In this document: positions 51,925 to 64,000 of the stretch, piece by piece | Numbering within the stretch: the first letter of the stretch is position 1 | Layout: every line of letters begins with the position of its first letter | Translations under genes and position numbers: made by a program | Notes under the pieces: model-generated | Database searches by the model: none | Seen by the model: the letters and a program-made list of their open reading frames with translations, nothing else | What the model was told of the DNA's origin: nothing | Source of the DNA: Balanoglossus misakiensis | Taxonomy: Eukaryota; Hemichordata | Length of the DNA: 64,000 nt | Direction: 5' to 3' | NCBI GenBank assembly: GCA_040954595.2 | Contig: CM082581.2 | Span: 5,518,001 to 5,582,000, forward strand

Positions 51925-52102
51925 GTCGACTTTTTTGGTCAAAGATACCTATGTTCAATGTCTCCTTCCGTGGGTTTTCTGTGACTGGACCTTGCTGTGT
52001 ATCTTGTCAATTCCAAAAGTGTCAATCCGGATGCCCCAGAATCAGGATTCCATTACAGCAAGTTTAGAGTTGCGAACGCCTCGCCAAGGAGATCACCTCT
52101 AA
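51925..52102 (+). CDS. candidate terminal exon behind a strong acceptor
   Basis: ATCATTTTCTTGCAG is a good acceptor. The frame entered in phase 2 gives STFLVKDTYVQCLLPWVFCD, a hydrophobic stretch, then a polar tail ending PRQGDHL and TAA at 52102. Codon use is unremarkable and no upstream exon pairs convincingly. Family not recognised. Confidence 0.15.
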
Positions 52103-52831
52103 CGTATCATCGCCCCAGTTTCGGATTACCTGTTCTAAGTTAATTTAAAACACTCCTGGCTTCGAAATTATATGATGAGCTAGCGGGAAACAGACTGTAA
52201 AAGTATAAAGTATACATGAATCTAGTATGTGACTGTTCTTTTGACAGTTTGCTCCAAATACTGACGTTCAGTTTAATTCGATGTAGGCCTAACCAGTGTT
52301 AAAGCGTTAGACAAGAAATGGCGATGCACAGTTTTCATGTATAGAGTACGAAAGCAGAACGAATTATGTCAAAAAATGTTCGTTTTTCTAAAAATGTAAT
52401 TTATCGGTCGCTGATGTTAGAATTGGCTGTCCATTTGAAATGTCAATCATTTAATTTAAAAATGAATTTCCTCATAATAACAAAAATGTTTCCAGTGAAA
52501 ATGTCAGCAGTCATTGCTAGTGAGTGGTTATTGCAACCCTTTTAACGGAGCATGTTTCCATGGTGACCGCTTTGCTATTTAAATGATGTAATTTCATAGT
52601 AGCGTGAAAGAAGACAGAGTTACTTGAAAATGTCAACTTGTGGGTTGTAGGTTTTCGTGCGCGATAAATGTGACATGGTTCGCCAGGCGCCTAAATTTTG
52701 CAAGTGTCGCTTCGCTCTCAATCAAAACGTTAACATCGGTCATTATCAGCTTAATTGGACGAAATGACATGAAACGCAGGAATTACAACATAGCCACAAC
52801 GTATTTCACCATTCCCTTCTTATGTTTACAG

Positions 52832-52930
52832 GTCCACTTGGCTGCACCATCGCATGTTGAAAGAATGTTAACTGCTGGTCAAAGTGACACTGTGTTTATT
52901 GTTAACCTAAGCGTGGCGTCATCTTGTTAA
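52832..52930 (+). CDS. candidate terminal exon behind a strong acceptor
   Basis: CACCATTCCCTTCTTATGTTTACAG is the best pyrimidine tract plus AG seen in this part of the window. In phase 0 it yields 32 residues, VHLAAPSHVERMLTAGQSDT then VFIVNLSVASSC and TAA. The short length means chance is likely. It is listed because of the splice signal. Confidence 0.15.
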   Translation, partial: VHLAAPSHVERMLTAGQSDTVFIVNLSVASSC

Positions 52931-55900
52931 ATTCTAATTATCATGAAAAATCTAAAAAAACTAAAGAGTTAAAATCAAATAAACAGTACTAGAAGGTTGG
53001 TTAACTCACCTAAGTGGTTATGGTACGTTTTGCCCGTGAAACAAATGCAATGCTCCAAACGTAAAACAATCAGCGCGCGTCAGACAATTTTCAGTTGTCA
53101 AAAGCTGTCTGTCAACGCCGTCGTGAAAGCAAAATGATATTGATTTGACGGGAGCGTTTTTTACGATGATTGGAGAGCTGGTATGACTTCTGTATGGACA
53201 CTCATGAGGAATTTTAACGGCGGGACACCCGGCATATAAGTGTGTATAATGTCCTTATTTTCCCTGGAGGTAGCTACTCAAAACGCCATCAGGTGGCCCA
53301 CCCCGGATGGTTATAAACACGGATAAACCAAAGGTCAGGGCAAAGATTGCCAAACAGTGTCCTGGGTTTTATTATCTACGTACAGCAGAGCGTTATTTGT
53401 GATGCGGATCTAAAGCACGATGCCAACCTACGTCACGGCCTTCTTAGCGCCAAATAGGAGTAAAGTGGAATTTTGATTTCTGTTCGACTTCTTCATTTTT
53501 ACGCTCTTTGGTCAATCTTCTTTTCGCCGCATCGCATCAGTAATTGTTGATTTGAAACCTTACAGTCTTTTCATTAGCTGCGCGATGTACTGTAAATAAA
53601 ACTTATTTAAGCTAGCATGTTATTTGAGCTCAGAAAACTATATGTAGACGTGTTAATTCGCTAATCTAAGATTTATATATATACCATGATGGAGGTGTCT
53701 TTACAGCAAAATTAAAAACCTGCTGAGTGTGCTGGACCAAAGTTCAGCGAGCGCCGCACCAATCTGTACGGTTGCCATTGCAACTGAAGGATCTCTAACT
53801 ATTTCCGCGGTTAGCTGGTCCCGACTATAAGGTCCCCCAAAGGTGTCAGAATTATCTGGTATCAAACGTATCCAAGTGATTTCAATCTAAATGGAAATTG
53901 GAAGCAAATGACGAAAGTGATCTCAGACTCCGGGAACTGAAGCCCACGACAAAATTGGAGTTTGGTCATCGACGTGACGTTCAGCCCAATGAAACGTAGC
54001 ATAACAACATTGGATGAAATACTGACTAGCCAATTCGGAATATGAAGCAACAAGAGCTAAAAATTCGCATCTTTTGTTCTCTGCTAGTACTGCTAGACAT
54101 GCAACAAACTCGGAGTAACTGGATTACATGTATATTAGTGCTTTAAAGTCGAAGTTAAAGAGAACGTGGATTTCTTATGGCAGCAAAGGTTGTTCAAAGT
54201 GTGGCTTCTAATTACAACATCTCGTGCTGCCCAGAGACTTACAAATTGGCGTTTTTTTCCGTCCACGTTTTCGTGCCAGTGTCCGTGCGTGCGTGCGTGC
54301 GAACACGTCCGTTCTCAATGATTTGCATTTCAAATGTCACGATTTCTGAACAGAAATATACGCATCTTCAGGCCGATTTATTACAGATGTGTGATTGATT
54401 CGATTTGTGGCCTGCTGGAATCCAATTTGACCGCCGTAAGTGGCCGCTTTAATGTCCGGAGCCAATACCTTGCGGTGACCCTCCCTGACTAAATGTGTTT
54501 ACTCGCGTGAACCGACGGTTTTCATAGCACCACGACACTCTACGAGAACGCCTTGGACCATCCATTAGGCGTCGTCCCGATTGTAATTCTGCAGGTCTTT
54601 TGATCCAACGCACTGGTTTCAATCATAAGGATTGCAAATATTCTGAGTGGGTATGCCCACGCTGTGGTATAGAATGAGACTAATCGAAACAGCGATAAAC
54701 GTTCGAATAAAACTCAGTCTTTTGAGCAGATATTCATGTCCAGTGTTTTGCATCTCCTTTGGAAATCCCATTCCCCATCAATCTGACTAGCAATCCATGA
54801 ACTTGAATGTCAAAATATTCCGAGAAAAAAAGTGCATTAGATTCCGATATACCGTATATGCGCATCGGTAAATTGAAATTATTGTCCCCGTAACCTATTG
54901 GCCTGACCCTTAAATAGAAAGTAATTACCCGTCCCCCGATTTTATGGGAAGAAATCTAAATTTTATGTGGAACCGATACAAGGTTAATGTTGCATTTTGC
55001 CATCGCGGTTAACGTCGCGATCACTTTTCGACTGAAGAGAGGTAATTGCACCATTTTCACTGAACTAGTTCGGAAGTGACTGGGTCTGAATTCTAAAGAA
55101 ACTAATTCTCGAATTCGCAATTCGCCTCGGAAGATGTTTTTTTCTTGATACACTCGATTGAGCTAATAAATACATGCCATTGGTTCTCCTGTTACATTTC
55201 CACGGTAATACCCAACCTTGATTCTTTGCTGGCGGAGTGGACTTTTTGTTTGTTTGTTTGTTTGTTTGTTTCTCATATCATATGTCACTTGGCAGCATGG
55301 ATAGGACACATAAAGTGCATTTTGTATATCATGCTGACTATGCAACATCCAAACATTTAATTTTAGTTCCGCCGCAGAAGTTCGGCACGTGAGGACGAAA
55401 GAAAAAAATGGTAGACATTTTCTCGTTTCCAACTGATCCCAGGCTCTCCTGCTGAGCGAGCTGGCAATGGTAACTTCCATCTTGCTAACTATAGCCTGTA
55501 TCCAGTCAACCGCGGACTTGGAGTCAAGTGTGGTCCCGCCTTCTTCGCAGAATCACCGCGTATATTAATAGCAATACGCAAACGACAGGAAAATGATGCA
55601 ATGGCGCGGAGTTCGTGATTTGTGTCCATACGGAGCGAGTCCCGAGACGACGCTTGACACCGACTGGCAAATTAGCGCGCGGGACCGGGATAAGTAAGCC
55701 GCTCACTGACATGATTCATGTTCGATACGTCTCGGATTGATGGTTTTATAAATACACCACCGCGAACCAGAATTACTAATGGTCAGACTTATCGTTGCAT
55801 TTCGTTACTAATGCGATCCATGGCGATGTGCACCGGGGCTTTCAAAAGGGGGACCTTTCACCCGCGCCGCCATTTTACGGCACTTACAGCCGAAATCACA

Positions 55901-58161
55901 AACCACTTAATTTATTATCGCCAATGTGATTAATGGCGTGTTCTGCTGATACCGCGGTATGGTATGGTCATCTACCCGTGTTATAGCCTTTCCACATTTA
56001 TATCAAAGTGTCTGAAATATCTAGTGATCGAAAACATGCAGATGCAGCATTATAAATATGTCCTAAATAGCCTCTCTGCCTCGACTTCGCCATATCCCTT
56101 GAAACATTAATCACCCAATGATTTTCTGATAAGCGCCAATTGAAGATATAGCTTAATTCACTCAGATAATAAGAGATGTACATGTACCTTTTATCATTAA
56201 AAAAATACAGGGACCCTGGAAATATTCCCAGCACGATTTATTCTATGTTAGGGAATACTTATATTGCCGATTTTCCAATGAGTCGCCTTTTTTCATATTT
56301 TTAAATTTGTTTATGACAAACTGGCTATAGCTTGAATTCTATTTACACACATGTTATGTGTAATACCGCACGACAATTTGACGTCGGAAAATCTGAATTA
56401 AAAATTGACACCATAATTAACGATTCTACAGTTAACGATTTCCAAATGTTACTTGTATTATAGTAATGGAAGATAAAACATCTGACAGAAGAATCTGTTT
56501 GTTTACCGCTCACAGGTACATGTAGAACAATATATTACGTGACTGGGTTATCCTAACAATCAGCGACAAACCGCACATAAACATTAGAAATATATTTTAC
56601 TTAAGACCTGTATATAATTCAAACAAATAAATTCGACCAAAGTAATATATAGTATTGCGTCGTTTACATAAACACAATCGGGAACAAGCTGCGATATTAC
56701 ATGTATTTGACAAGCCTTACCTCGGAAGTCCTATTCGTGTACGCGACAATTTCCTAGCCATACCACAGCCATGTTTTGAACTTTCAACTTTGCACATGTG
56801 ACGTAATGCTTACATCACAAACTTGTGACGTCGGTTTGATAACCGCGTTCACCACGCTTCCCTCACCAAGGCTTGTCTATCTACAATGTACAGGCACGTT
56901 GTGAACACGCGTCGCGCGCAATGCCGAGAATTATGTTGGACGCGCCAACACTTAAAACCAAACCCAGAAGTTGAAGAAATTATAAGAAATGACGACTCAG
57001 GAGAAGTTAATGAAACGAGCCTTCGTACACGACTATAAACAATGTTCGGGACCAAATCACAAACCGGCTTGGAGAGAACGATGGCGTGCATTGTCTATTG
57101 AAATGCTGTTCAAATCTTTACCTTAATTAGGTGAATTACAGGGGCCATGCATTCTCAGTAAAAGTGTCGACATTTCGACGCAGAAACCATAAAAAGGGAT
57201 AAAAAAATCCATCTCGCAAGAAAGTTATCATCAAGACAAATAAGATCAACGCAGAGTAATAACCGATCCCTATAAAATAATGGCAAGAGCGCCATAAGTT
57301 TTCATTAAGAGATTATGGCCGCCGAACTTGTGTTAACCCCGGCACTTAAATAGCAGAGACATCTGCGTCAATAATCCCATGACCCACATCTATCAGTCGC
57401 TCGCTACTCGTGACGGTTCTGATCAAACACAAAAAAAGATGGAGCTCGCATAGGTGAGCGTTTATCAATCAACGCTGTCTGTGACGTGAATCGCGGCAAA
57501 TGTACCCGGATGTTACTTCTCGTCGCTTACAGATTCTACTGTAAATGTAAGGGACTACCAAGAAAACAGTGAGGTAATATCACATTCAATAAACTCTATG
57601 TACATGTACAAATTCGATAAAAAGTTGCTCTAATATTGTTATTTTCTTGAAATTTTCACAAAAGATAGAGAGAAGTATATCCAATGATACAAATTAAACA
57701 CCATGTCACCGAGCTTGATTTTCTGATACGTCATTTAGATATGCCGACCACAGAAACTGTCTGGCATGGTTAGTGCAAGAAAAGTGCTGACTCAGCACTT
57801 TACCCCATATTGAAAACCCTCCAACTGAAAAGTACATGCAAGATGTCACACGGTGTACAACATGCATAACATTCTGGAAAATGGCAAAGTTTCAAATTTT
57901 GAGTAGTACCCTGCCTCATATTTGTGAAACGACGATAGGTAATATTAACCGATTTCCATATTTTCGGGAAAGAGGGCGCGCTTTTCGGCGTCCCCGTATT
58001 CAAAGCAAACCGGACGAAAATGATACATCTTGCATAATGGTTTGAAAATTGCGGCCACAGCAAAGAATAGTCAGAAATTAAACCGTTGGGTGCATATTTC
58101 CAAGAATCGCCAGAACTGTTTCGGACAATTGAATACGGCTCTTAAATCGGTTCAATAAAGA
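52931..58161. other. no supported gene
   Basis: Includes an X-box-like GTTGCC-AT-TGCAAC dyad (53771-53784), a GTGC run (54285-54301) and a TTTG run (55244-55272). Minus-strand 55524-55712 is an ATG-started frame of 62 codons with a C-terminal hydrophobic segment (VVCVLLLIYAVIL) followed by RRRR. It looks like a tail-anchored micropeptide but is unsupported otherwise. Confidence 0.45.
55244..55272 (+). repeat. (TTTG)n microsatellite
   Basis: Six to seven TTTG units. On the minus strand it reads as a KQTNKQTNKQ-type peptide and extends a chance frame. Confidence 0.95.
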
Positions 58162-58440
58162 CCCCCCCCCCCCCCCCAAGGAGTATTTTCGCATACACTG
58201 TAATATGACGTGATTGGGCCTGACTGACTGACTGACTGACTGACTCACTCACTCACTCACTCACTCACTCACTAACTAACTCAATCAATCAATCAATCAA
58301 TCAATCAACCAATCGATCTATTTCTCAATCACTCACTCTCTCGCTCGCTCATTAACTCAACCATCCATCCATCCACACAACCAAACCACCCACCCACTCA
58401 CTCCATCTCACTAACTTTCTCAAAACTCTCTCTAACTCAT
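58162..58440 (+). repeat. compound simple-repeat array: C16, TGAC, TCAC, TAAC, AATC and degenerate units
   Basis: A 16-base C run (58162-58177) is followed after unique sequence by TGAC units (58221-58243), TCAC units (58244-58271), two TAAC units, AATC units (58281-58320), then decaying CACT, CCAT and CCAC motifs to about 58440. Each block differs from the previous by a single base, suggesting stepwise point mutation followed by slippage expansion. Confidence 0.9.
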
Positions 58441-59534
58441 TTATCCTCCGGCAAAACCGACTCTGAAGACAGTAATTACATCGACATGATACCGATAGAA
58501 TCGCAAACATTACCGCGCATCTTTATTATCTAAGATCAAACGAAAGAAACATGCAAGAAAGGGCTTCTTCTGGCATTATCAAATTCGGATCCATTCAGTC
58601 ATGCTGAATTCGACGCTAAGAGTCGTCGTATTTCATTTAGTGGGGCACTTATTGGACTAATAAAACAACAATTCTGCGCTTTCTTGGTTGATTAATGACC
58701 AGAAACGACAAATTGAGATAAGAAATCAGTAAAGATCGTAAGTGAAAATCAGTGTCTTTCCCACTTAATGCGCTCCGCCGGTACTTTTATCTGATGAGTA
58801 AATCGCTATTTAGGTTAAACTTGACTGAATCATCTGTATAAATCAACAGTAATAGCCACGCGAAAATTGCCCACAAATGGCGTTTTGTCATTTGTTAAAT
58901 ATCCCTTTAAACACTGTCATTTCTATCCGTGTATGAAATAATATGCGTATTTCAATTTCATTAATATTCAATGGCCGTGATCATGTTTTATTACTCTGAG
59001 CTATATTAAATACAGGTAAGTTTATACAATGCGATAAAAGACAATCGGTGATCATGATGCATCTTTGATGACAATAAATATCAGTATGGTTTTCCAAAGT
59101 TAGTTTATGTCACGAGATATTCCGCGTTTCCAAGGACTCTAAGTGTTCTCTTCACAGGGAGCTCGCATCCCGAAGCGATTGCGATAACATTGTGTTTGCC
59201 CGCAGGCAAATTTAAATACGAAAATATTTGCATTCGCCGCCATAAATTCCTCTTTAAGAAAGCTAACTGACATAAACGCTTGATTTCTCTTTGTTCGGCG
59301 ATTTGTACAGAGAAAGGTCATAACGGAATCATGACCGGCTTCTGGTGGGAGATTTTGTTTTATACTGTATGTAAAAGAAATCTGAGGACGTTTGGCATTT
59401 TAAAATGCTGATAGCATATCTTCAAGGACATGGAGATTCTTAGCCCGGAGGTTGGATATCGCTAATAAATCTCTTCAGATGTTTTACCTTCCATTTATTG
59501 GTATAATGAGTCATGACAAACTCGATTGTAGCTA
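58441..59534. other. no supported gene
   Basis: AT-rich, with TAAT-rich segments near 58940-59000 and a GTAAGT donor-like site at about 59014 that lacks an open exon upstream. Confidence 0.5.
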
Positions 59535-59703
59535 TCTGCCTCTCCCCGCCCCTCTCCTCCCTCCATACATCCTCCCGTCTTTCTCTCTCTCCCTTCCCCC
59601 TCTTTATCATCGCTCACCACTCCCTGCCTCCCCTCTCTCCGATATATTTCCCTCTCTGTTTCAACCTCCCTCCTCTCTGCCCCCCCCCCCTCTCTCTTCT
59701 AAG
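59535..59703 (+). repeat. polypyrimidine (CT-rich) tract
   Basis: About 165 bases almost wholly C and T, with an 11-base C run near its right end and few purines. It creates artificial Pro/Leu/Ser-rich open frames on the plus strand (59452-59748 and 59513-59752). Long mirror-like CT tracts can form triplex DNA. Confidence 0.92.
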
Positions 59704-59713
59704 TCTCGCGAGA
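59704..59713. promoter_or_regulatory. TCTCGCGAGA palindrome
   Basis: Exact match to the vertebrate CpG-island promoter motif TCTCGCGAGA (bound by BANP). It abuts the end of the polypyrimidine tract. It may be a promoter element or coincidence, since no transcript evidence is visible. Confidence 0.4.
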
Positions 59714-62700
59714 TATATGTACGCCTATGCGATGGATATCCATATTAATTAATATCCGTGTTGACACGTGTCTCTCGTCATCCTTACAGCATACCCAGTA
59801 CACTAGGGTAAAAAAAATATAAATCCTGATACATGTATTTAGGAAGGTAGGTGATTAACCTATATCCTGCAGTATATCAAAGTAATTCACTTCACGGCAC
59901 TATCCAACACGTCTACATGTATACACGATGGGTTCATTGAGTCCAGCATTGATTTTATGCGTAGATGTTCTTCAAACGTCATTTAATTGCAAAACCGCAA
60001 TTTCAATTAAGTCGGCAATAAGAGCACGTCGTTAATTTTCTCTGCTCAATGGATTCCTACGCCGAGCAAACTAGACATTCATTTATCCATGTTCATTGGA
60101 GAATGAGATATTAATAATTCGCCGTGATTTTGCAGACTGTGGGGCGCTGCTGGACAGGACGAGGGCATATAATCGGTGAATAACACCGTGTGTTGACTTT
60201 GAAAGCTTATCTTTTGCCTGATAGAAATATTGCGCGACTGAAAGGTAAGCTGAGAATGTCAAATATAACACGCAAGGTCCCAAATAGAAAACTGCAGCAT
60301 GCTTAATGAATAAGGCATAAGCCCGGTCTTTAATTAGTTTGCCTTTGCGCGCTGATAAATCTCGACGTATTGCTTGCAAAGTCTCTATTTTAAGTTGGCG
60401 ATCGCGTGTTTCCGTGTCTATTAAAATATCGTAGTGGTGGGTGCCTCAATCAAGGTCACAGCGTGGAACCGAACATAACCAGTCACTGCTCTTTTCGCTC
60501 ACTATGCACCGTAAAAATTCTTTTTACTGGTGTTTGTTCTGTACACTGAGGGCCCTGAAACGTAACGTGTCTTCTGCAAGAATAGCGGTAGATCTGTTGG
60601 GGGGGGGGGGGTCTTTGAGACGATAGATTAATATTAACCACCGAGTCTGCATTACAATAGACATACCTTTGCAATCGGTGACGTCGGAGAGGGATGCTGT
60701 TTCTATATTTAGAGATTGGAGAGTTTCTCTTCCTCGTCACAAGTTCTCTATACACAGTTCTGCTTACTGCATCACGCGGGTGAGCAGAGCAGTAATCAGA
60801 CATTCTCCATTTGTAGGCACTGAGTAGTGTCTGTTTGCATAGCAAGTACATGTAATTCGAAAGCGTCAATTTCAACTTTCAAGGACAACAAAACAGCCTC
60901 TGGCACGACAAAAATACAGCCGGAAAAATGTCAATAAAGATCCAATGACCCCGTATGACAACACGTGTGGCGAAAAGTAAACACTGGAAACCACTGAAGG
61001 CTATTTCGTTTTAAATAAAATAATTGGATAAATGATATAATTAAACGGAAGGAATCATCAATGCACTAGAATATTAGATATTTGAATAGTACATATTTAA
61101 ATCGTTTGCTCATATTGCTTTAGGTTGGTACCTTTTTTTAAACGCGCAACCCTAAAATTAAAAGTATTACCATCGCAAGGTCCCAGTCTGCAAAAGTTTC
61201 ACTTCATTGCCATAGCTGCTTCGTTTCCTCTCAGAACACGCGTGATTGCGTGAGTTGCAAATTTGTTCCGAGTAAATAAAGACACAATCCCTAAACATCA
61301 GGTTACAAGATCGACAAATTTGCCCTATTTAGTAATCCGCATCTGCTTTTACCGGTTGTTTGTCTTCGCGGCGCGATCGAAGCCGTGTCTGCGGAAAATG
61401 AGCAGCGGCGTGTGTGCACACATGCAATCTAGCGTAGTGAGAGAGCGACCTTTTCTTTCTCGAGACCTTGGCATCTGCATTTACCGAACGCTATAATATC
61501 GTGTCCTGTGACTACACGCTTTGATGAAGTTTGCTTCGTGCTATTGAATTCGGCGGTTTGACAACATGTTGACGTTTTGATCAAACTCGGCAAATTGATT
61601 GACAAAGGAACAGAAATTTAAACCTTGTGTCAATATTTTACACGCCATCGATCGGAGTCCCTGGCGAATGCACCGTTTTTCATCCCCTCCGTCAGAACGG
61701 GAGATCTTGTTGACGGGTGGGAGAGGGCCCATTGGCGGAGCAGAATGCAAAGGGATATCGACAAGTTGTACAAGATCCATGCGGACAGCGTTTAAATGTC
61801 GAATTCAGAGGCAAATCCCGATCAAACCTTATCACATTGTCAGATGAAATCCATTCACGTACCTGACTGTGTCCCTCCGAATCAAACTTCTATTCAGAGA
61901 GTATATCGGCGTGCAGGATGGGTACAGCCCACAATTAAGCATCGATGGCTTCAAATCCACCGCGATCGCATTCTGAATTACATATGCTGGCGTAGATCTT
62001 TAACTCCGGGAAATCGAGAGTCCGAAGGCATTGTGGGATAGGACAGCAAAACTCGGCCGGGGAGGAGATTATGTTGCGCTGCACGCGGTGCTAACGTATG
62101 AATTCATTTGCAATAACTTAACCAGTAATGAATTCATCAATTACCGAACAGCGAAGTTTGAAATGCGATTATGGATCTGTTTAGGAAGCCGCGATGTGAC
62201 CCAATTCGATACTCATATAAAAACTGAGGCAAATATCTGAGGAGGAAATCACCCATAGAAATGCTTCAAATATGACTAATGAAAAACGCATTCGGTAATC
62301 GAACAACTTGCCGTAATGTGACATGTCTCTTTATCCTGAAACGCTACTTATCCTTTTTTCATAAACTTTCTTCATTTCCTTATGTAGATGTCACCTTTCC
62401 GATGGCTGCCTCCGTTCTCCTAATTAAACCACGCGGTTCTTTCGGGTCGATCACTTGCAATTTCCGGGCCTAACGACGATGATCAGTGAACTCGGATATT
62501 ACATACATGTACATCGGTGTTGAGTAACTCTATCCACTTTTTGATTCACACTTGACCGGTGTCGGAGCATCCATTTTACACGTCTGAAATAATCTACTTC
62601 CAAATCACTGCTTTAAGTGACACATCGAAGTCTGTTACTAGTAAAATGTCTATGAGCGCAAATCAAGCAGCCTGTTTACTGGTATATTTCATTTTACAGG

Positions 62701-64000
62701 AAAAGATATTTCCATAAAATATTAAACGTCATCTTCATTGTTAATATTGCTATAGTATGTTCCGTTACCAAATTTACACTGAGTTTAAAGTGGTCTACGT
62801 TTGGGTTAAGATTGAAACACTCCTCGTAAGAACATGCATCTATATCTGCCCTTTTAAGTATCGAAACTCACATTTATGACAAATCACAATAGAATATTAC
62901 TTGCACATTTATCCCATCACAGTAGTTTTCATAGTGTCGTGAAGAGATTTTGATACAGACCATGTACATTATGTCATCTCCTATAACCTTACAACATGAA
63001 TAACGAACACGTGTTGAAATCGCGCGGGATAAGTTAGCGATAATGCCATACTGTGAACGGGCACTGGTACAATAGGCTTGCCTTACATCATCCGTCTATA
63101 CGAATGTCAACGTGTGCATTTCGATCTGTTCATTCCGAACTGAAATATACCGGTAAGCTTTTGCATTCGCCGCAGTCAAAACTACGTACGCAAAACTGCT
63201 TGCCAGCATACCAGCGTATCCTAGGAAACTACACTTAAATCTTATAGTAGTGGCATTTAGCAAATTGCCCTGAAGGCCCTGTGTTGAAGTAATTACAAGA
63301 AAAGTATTGTAATAACCCTTTATGGCTTCAAGACTTGACCTTGCGACCTTTCTGATTCGGAAAAATAAATGGACTTGTATTAAACGTAACGGAGATAAGC
63401 TGGCTACCGAGTGAAACCTTTGCATTGCTAATCCCGGGGTCGTATATGGCCACACATCAAAAGCAAAGAAAGATGTTTTTTCCCGAAATTGACAGGCGAA
63501 ATGCTTTGTGTATACGAGATCCCGAACCGGGGTCCCTCGTGGTATGCAAATTAGTTTGTTCAACGCATTGTAAGAGCTACTACATACCGTTGAATTACAA
63601 AATACAATAGCATTAACTCTATCAAAACAAACATTTGTTCGCCAAATATCATTAGCTATACTTATGCATGTATTAATCTACGGAACGATGCATTATGCAA
63701 TACTATGTACATAAACCGTGTCCTTTGTGGTGATTTAGACCATTTGCTGCCCATGTGCAGGTACCGGGTCACTGACTTCCGAAAAACCATGACACGGGTA
63801 GCCATCGTTAATATTTCGCCTTCGTGTTTTATAACCTCAATAAACTCCCCTTGTTTCGTGGGATCGGATGAGGTTCAATAAACATTCCATTATAGTTATG
63901 TCAGTTATAAGTGGCAGAGGTTTTTTATCTGGCACATTGTATATGCTAGATGCATCGGAGTAACAAACTTGGCTTTATCAAATGCGTAATAGCTAATTTG
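59714..64000. other. no supported gene
   Basis: Contains a 13-base G run (60599-60611), several TACATGTA sites, and a GC-rich minus-strand ATG frame at 61541-61780 (MDLVQLVDIPLHSAPPMGPL...) without domain or splice support. The 155-codon minus frame 63096-63563 shows no recognisable family. Confidence 0.45.

Noticed and set aside
59452-59748. Pro/Leu/Ser-rich plus-strand frame
   Set aside because: Translation of the polypyrimidine tract.
63096-63563. 155-codon minus-strand frame
   Set aside because: No recognisable domain, biased codon use or splice context.
1-64000. CRISPR arrays, bacterial operons, phage or plasmid features
   Set aside because: No spaced direct repeats of CRISPR type, no ribosome-binding sites and no dense coding; the window looks eukaryotic.

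Overview
The window reads as a gene-poor stretch of animal nuclear DNA. Every sizeable open frame is short, and many frames on both strands reach 60 to 190 codons, which is about what chance gives at this base composition (AT-leaning, roughly 40% GC by eye). CpG is not depleted. There are no bacterial operons, ribosome-binding sites or rRNA genes. Microsatellites, retrotransposon fragments and a terminal-inverted-repeat element are present. The palindrome TACATGTA occurs about 30 times, and TAGGCCTA at least four times. Together these suggest a marine invertebrate, possibly a deuterostome such as amphioxus, a hemichordate or an echinoderm. That assignment is inference.

Layout. 0-5 kb: one GC-rich exon-like block on the minus strand (79-219), then nothing firm. 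5.4 kb: a (TCA)n array of about 107 bp. 6-19 kb: no gene; short CT, CTAGA and GATA/GACA repeats and one 78-nt foldback. 22.2 kb: a 95-nt hairpin with about 38 paired positions. 24.4-26.6 kb: a two-exon plus-strand gene model with matching intron phase. 25.4-25.8 kb: a minus-strand terminal-exon candidate inside that model's intron. 30-38 kb: a belt of transposon remains, with a CR1/L2-like C-terminal fragment (30.2 kb), a frameshifted non-LTR reverse transcriptase (32.4-32.8 kb), an 817-bp element with 13-bp exact terminal inverted repeats (33.56-34.38 kb) and a possible LINE zinc-binding tail (37.55 kb). 36.1-36.3 kb: a GC-rich island with CCAAT/TAAT-like and E-box sites. 40.5 kb: a perfect 24-bp palindrome joined to (CAA)n. 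41.25 kb: a YY1-type initiator over a 30-codon frame. 42.6-43.5 kb: overlapping open frames. 51.9-52.9 kb: two exon-like tails behind strong acceptors. 58.2-58.4 kb: a compound tetranucleotide array. 59.54-59.71 kb: a polypyrimidine tract ending in TCTCGCGAGA.

No gene was recognised by family except retrotransposon remains. I see no coherent multi-gene system. The clearest unusual structures are the 33.56-34.38 kb element with its nested subterminal repeats, the 22.2 kb hairpin and the 40.5 kb palindrome. The exon models are hypotheses resting on splice signals and reading-frame content.
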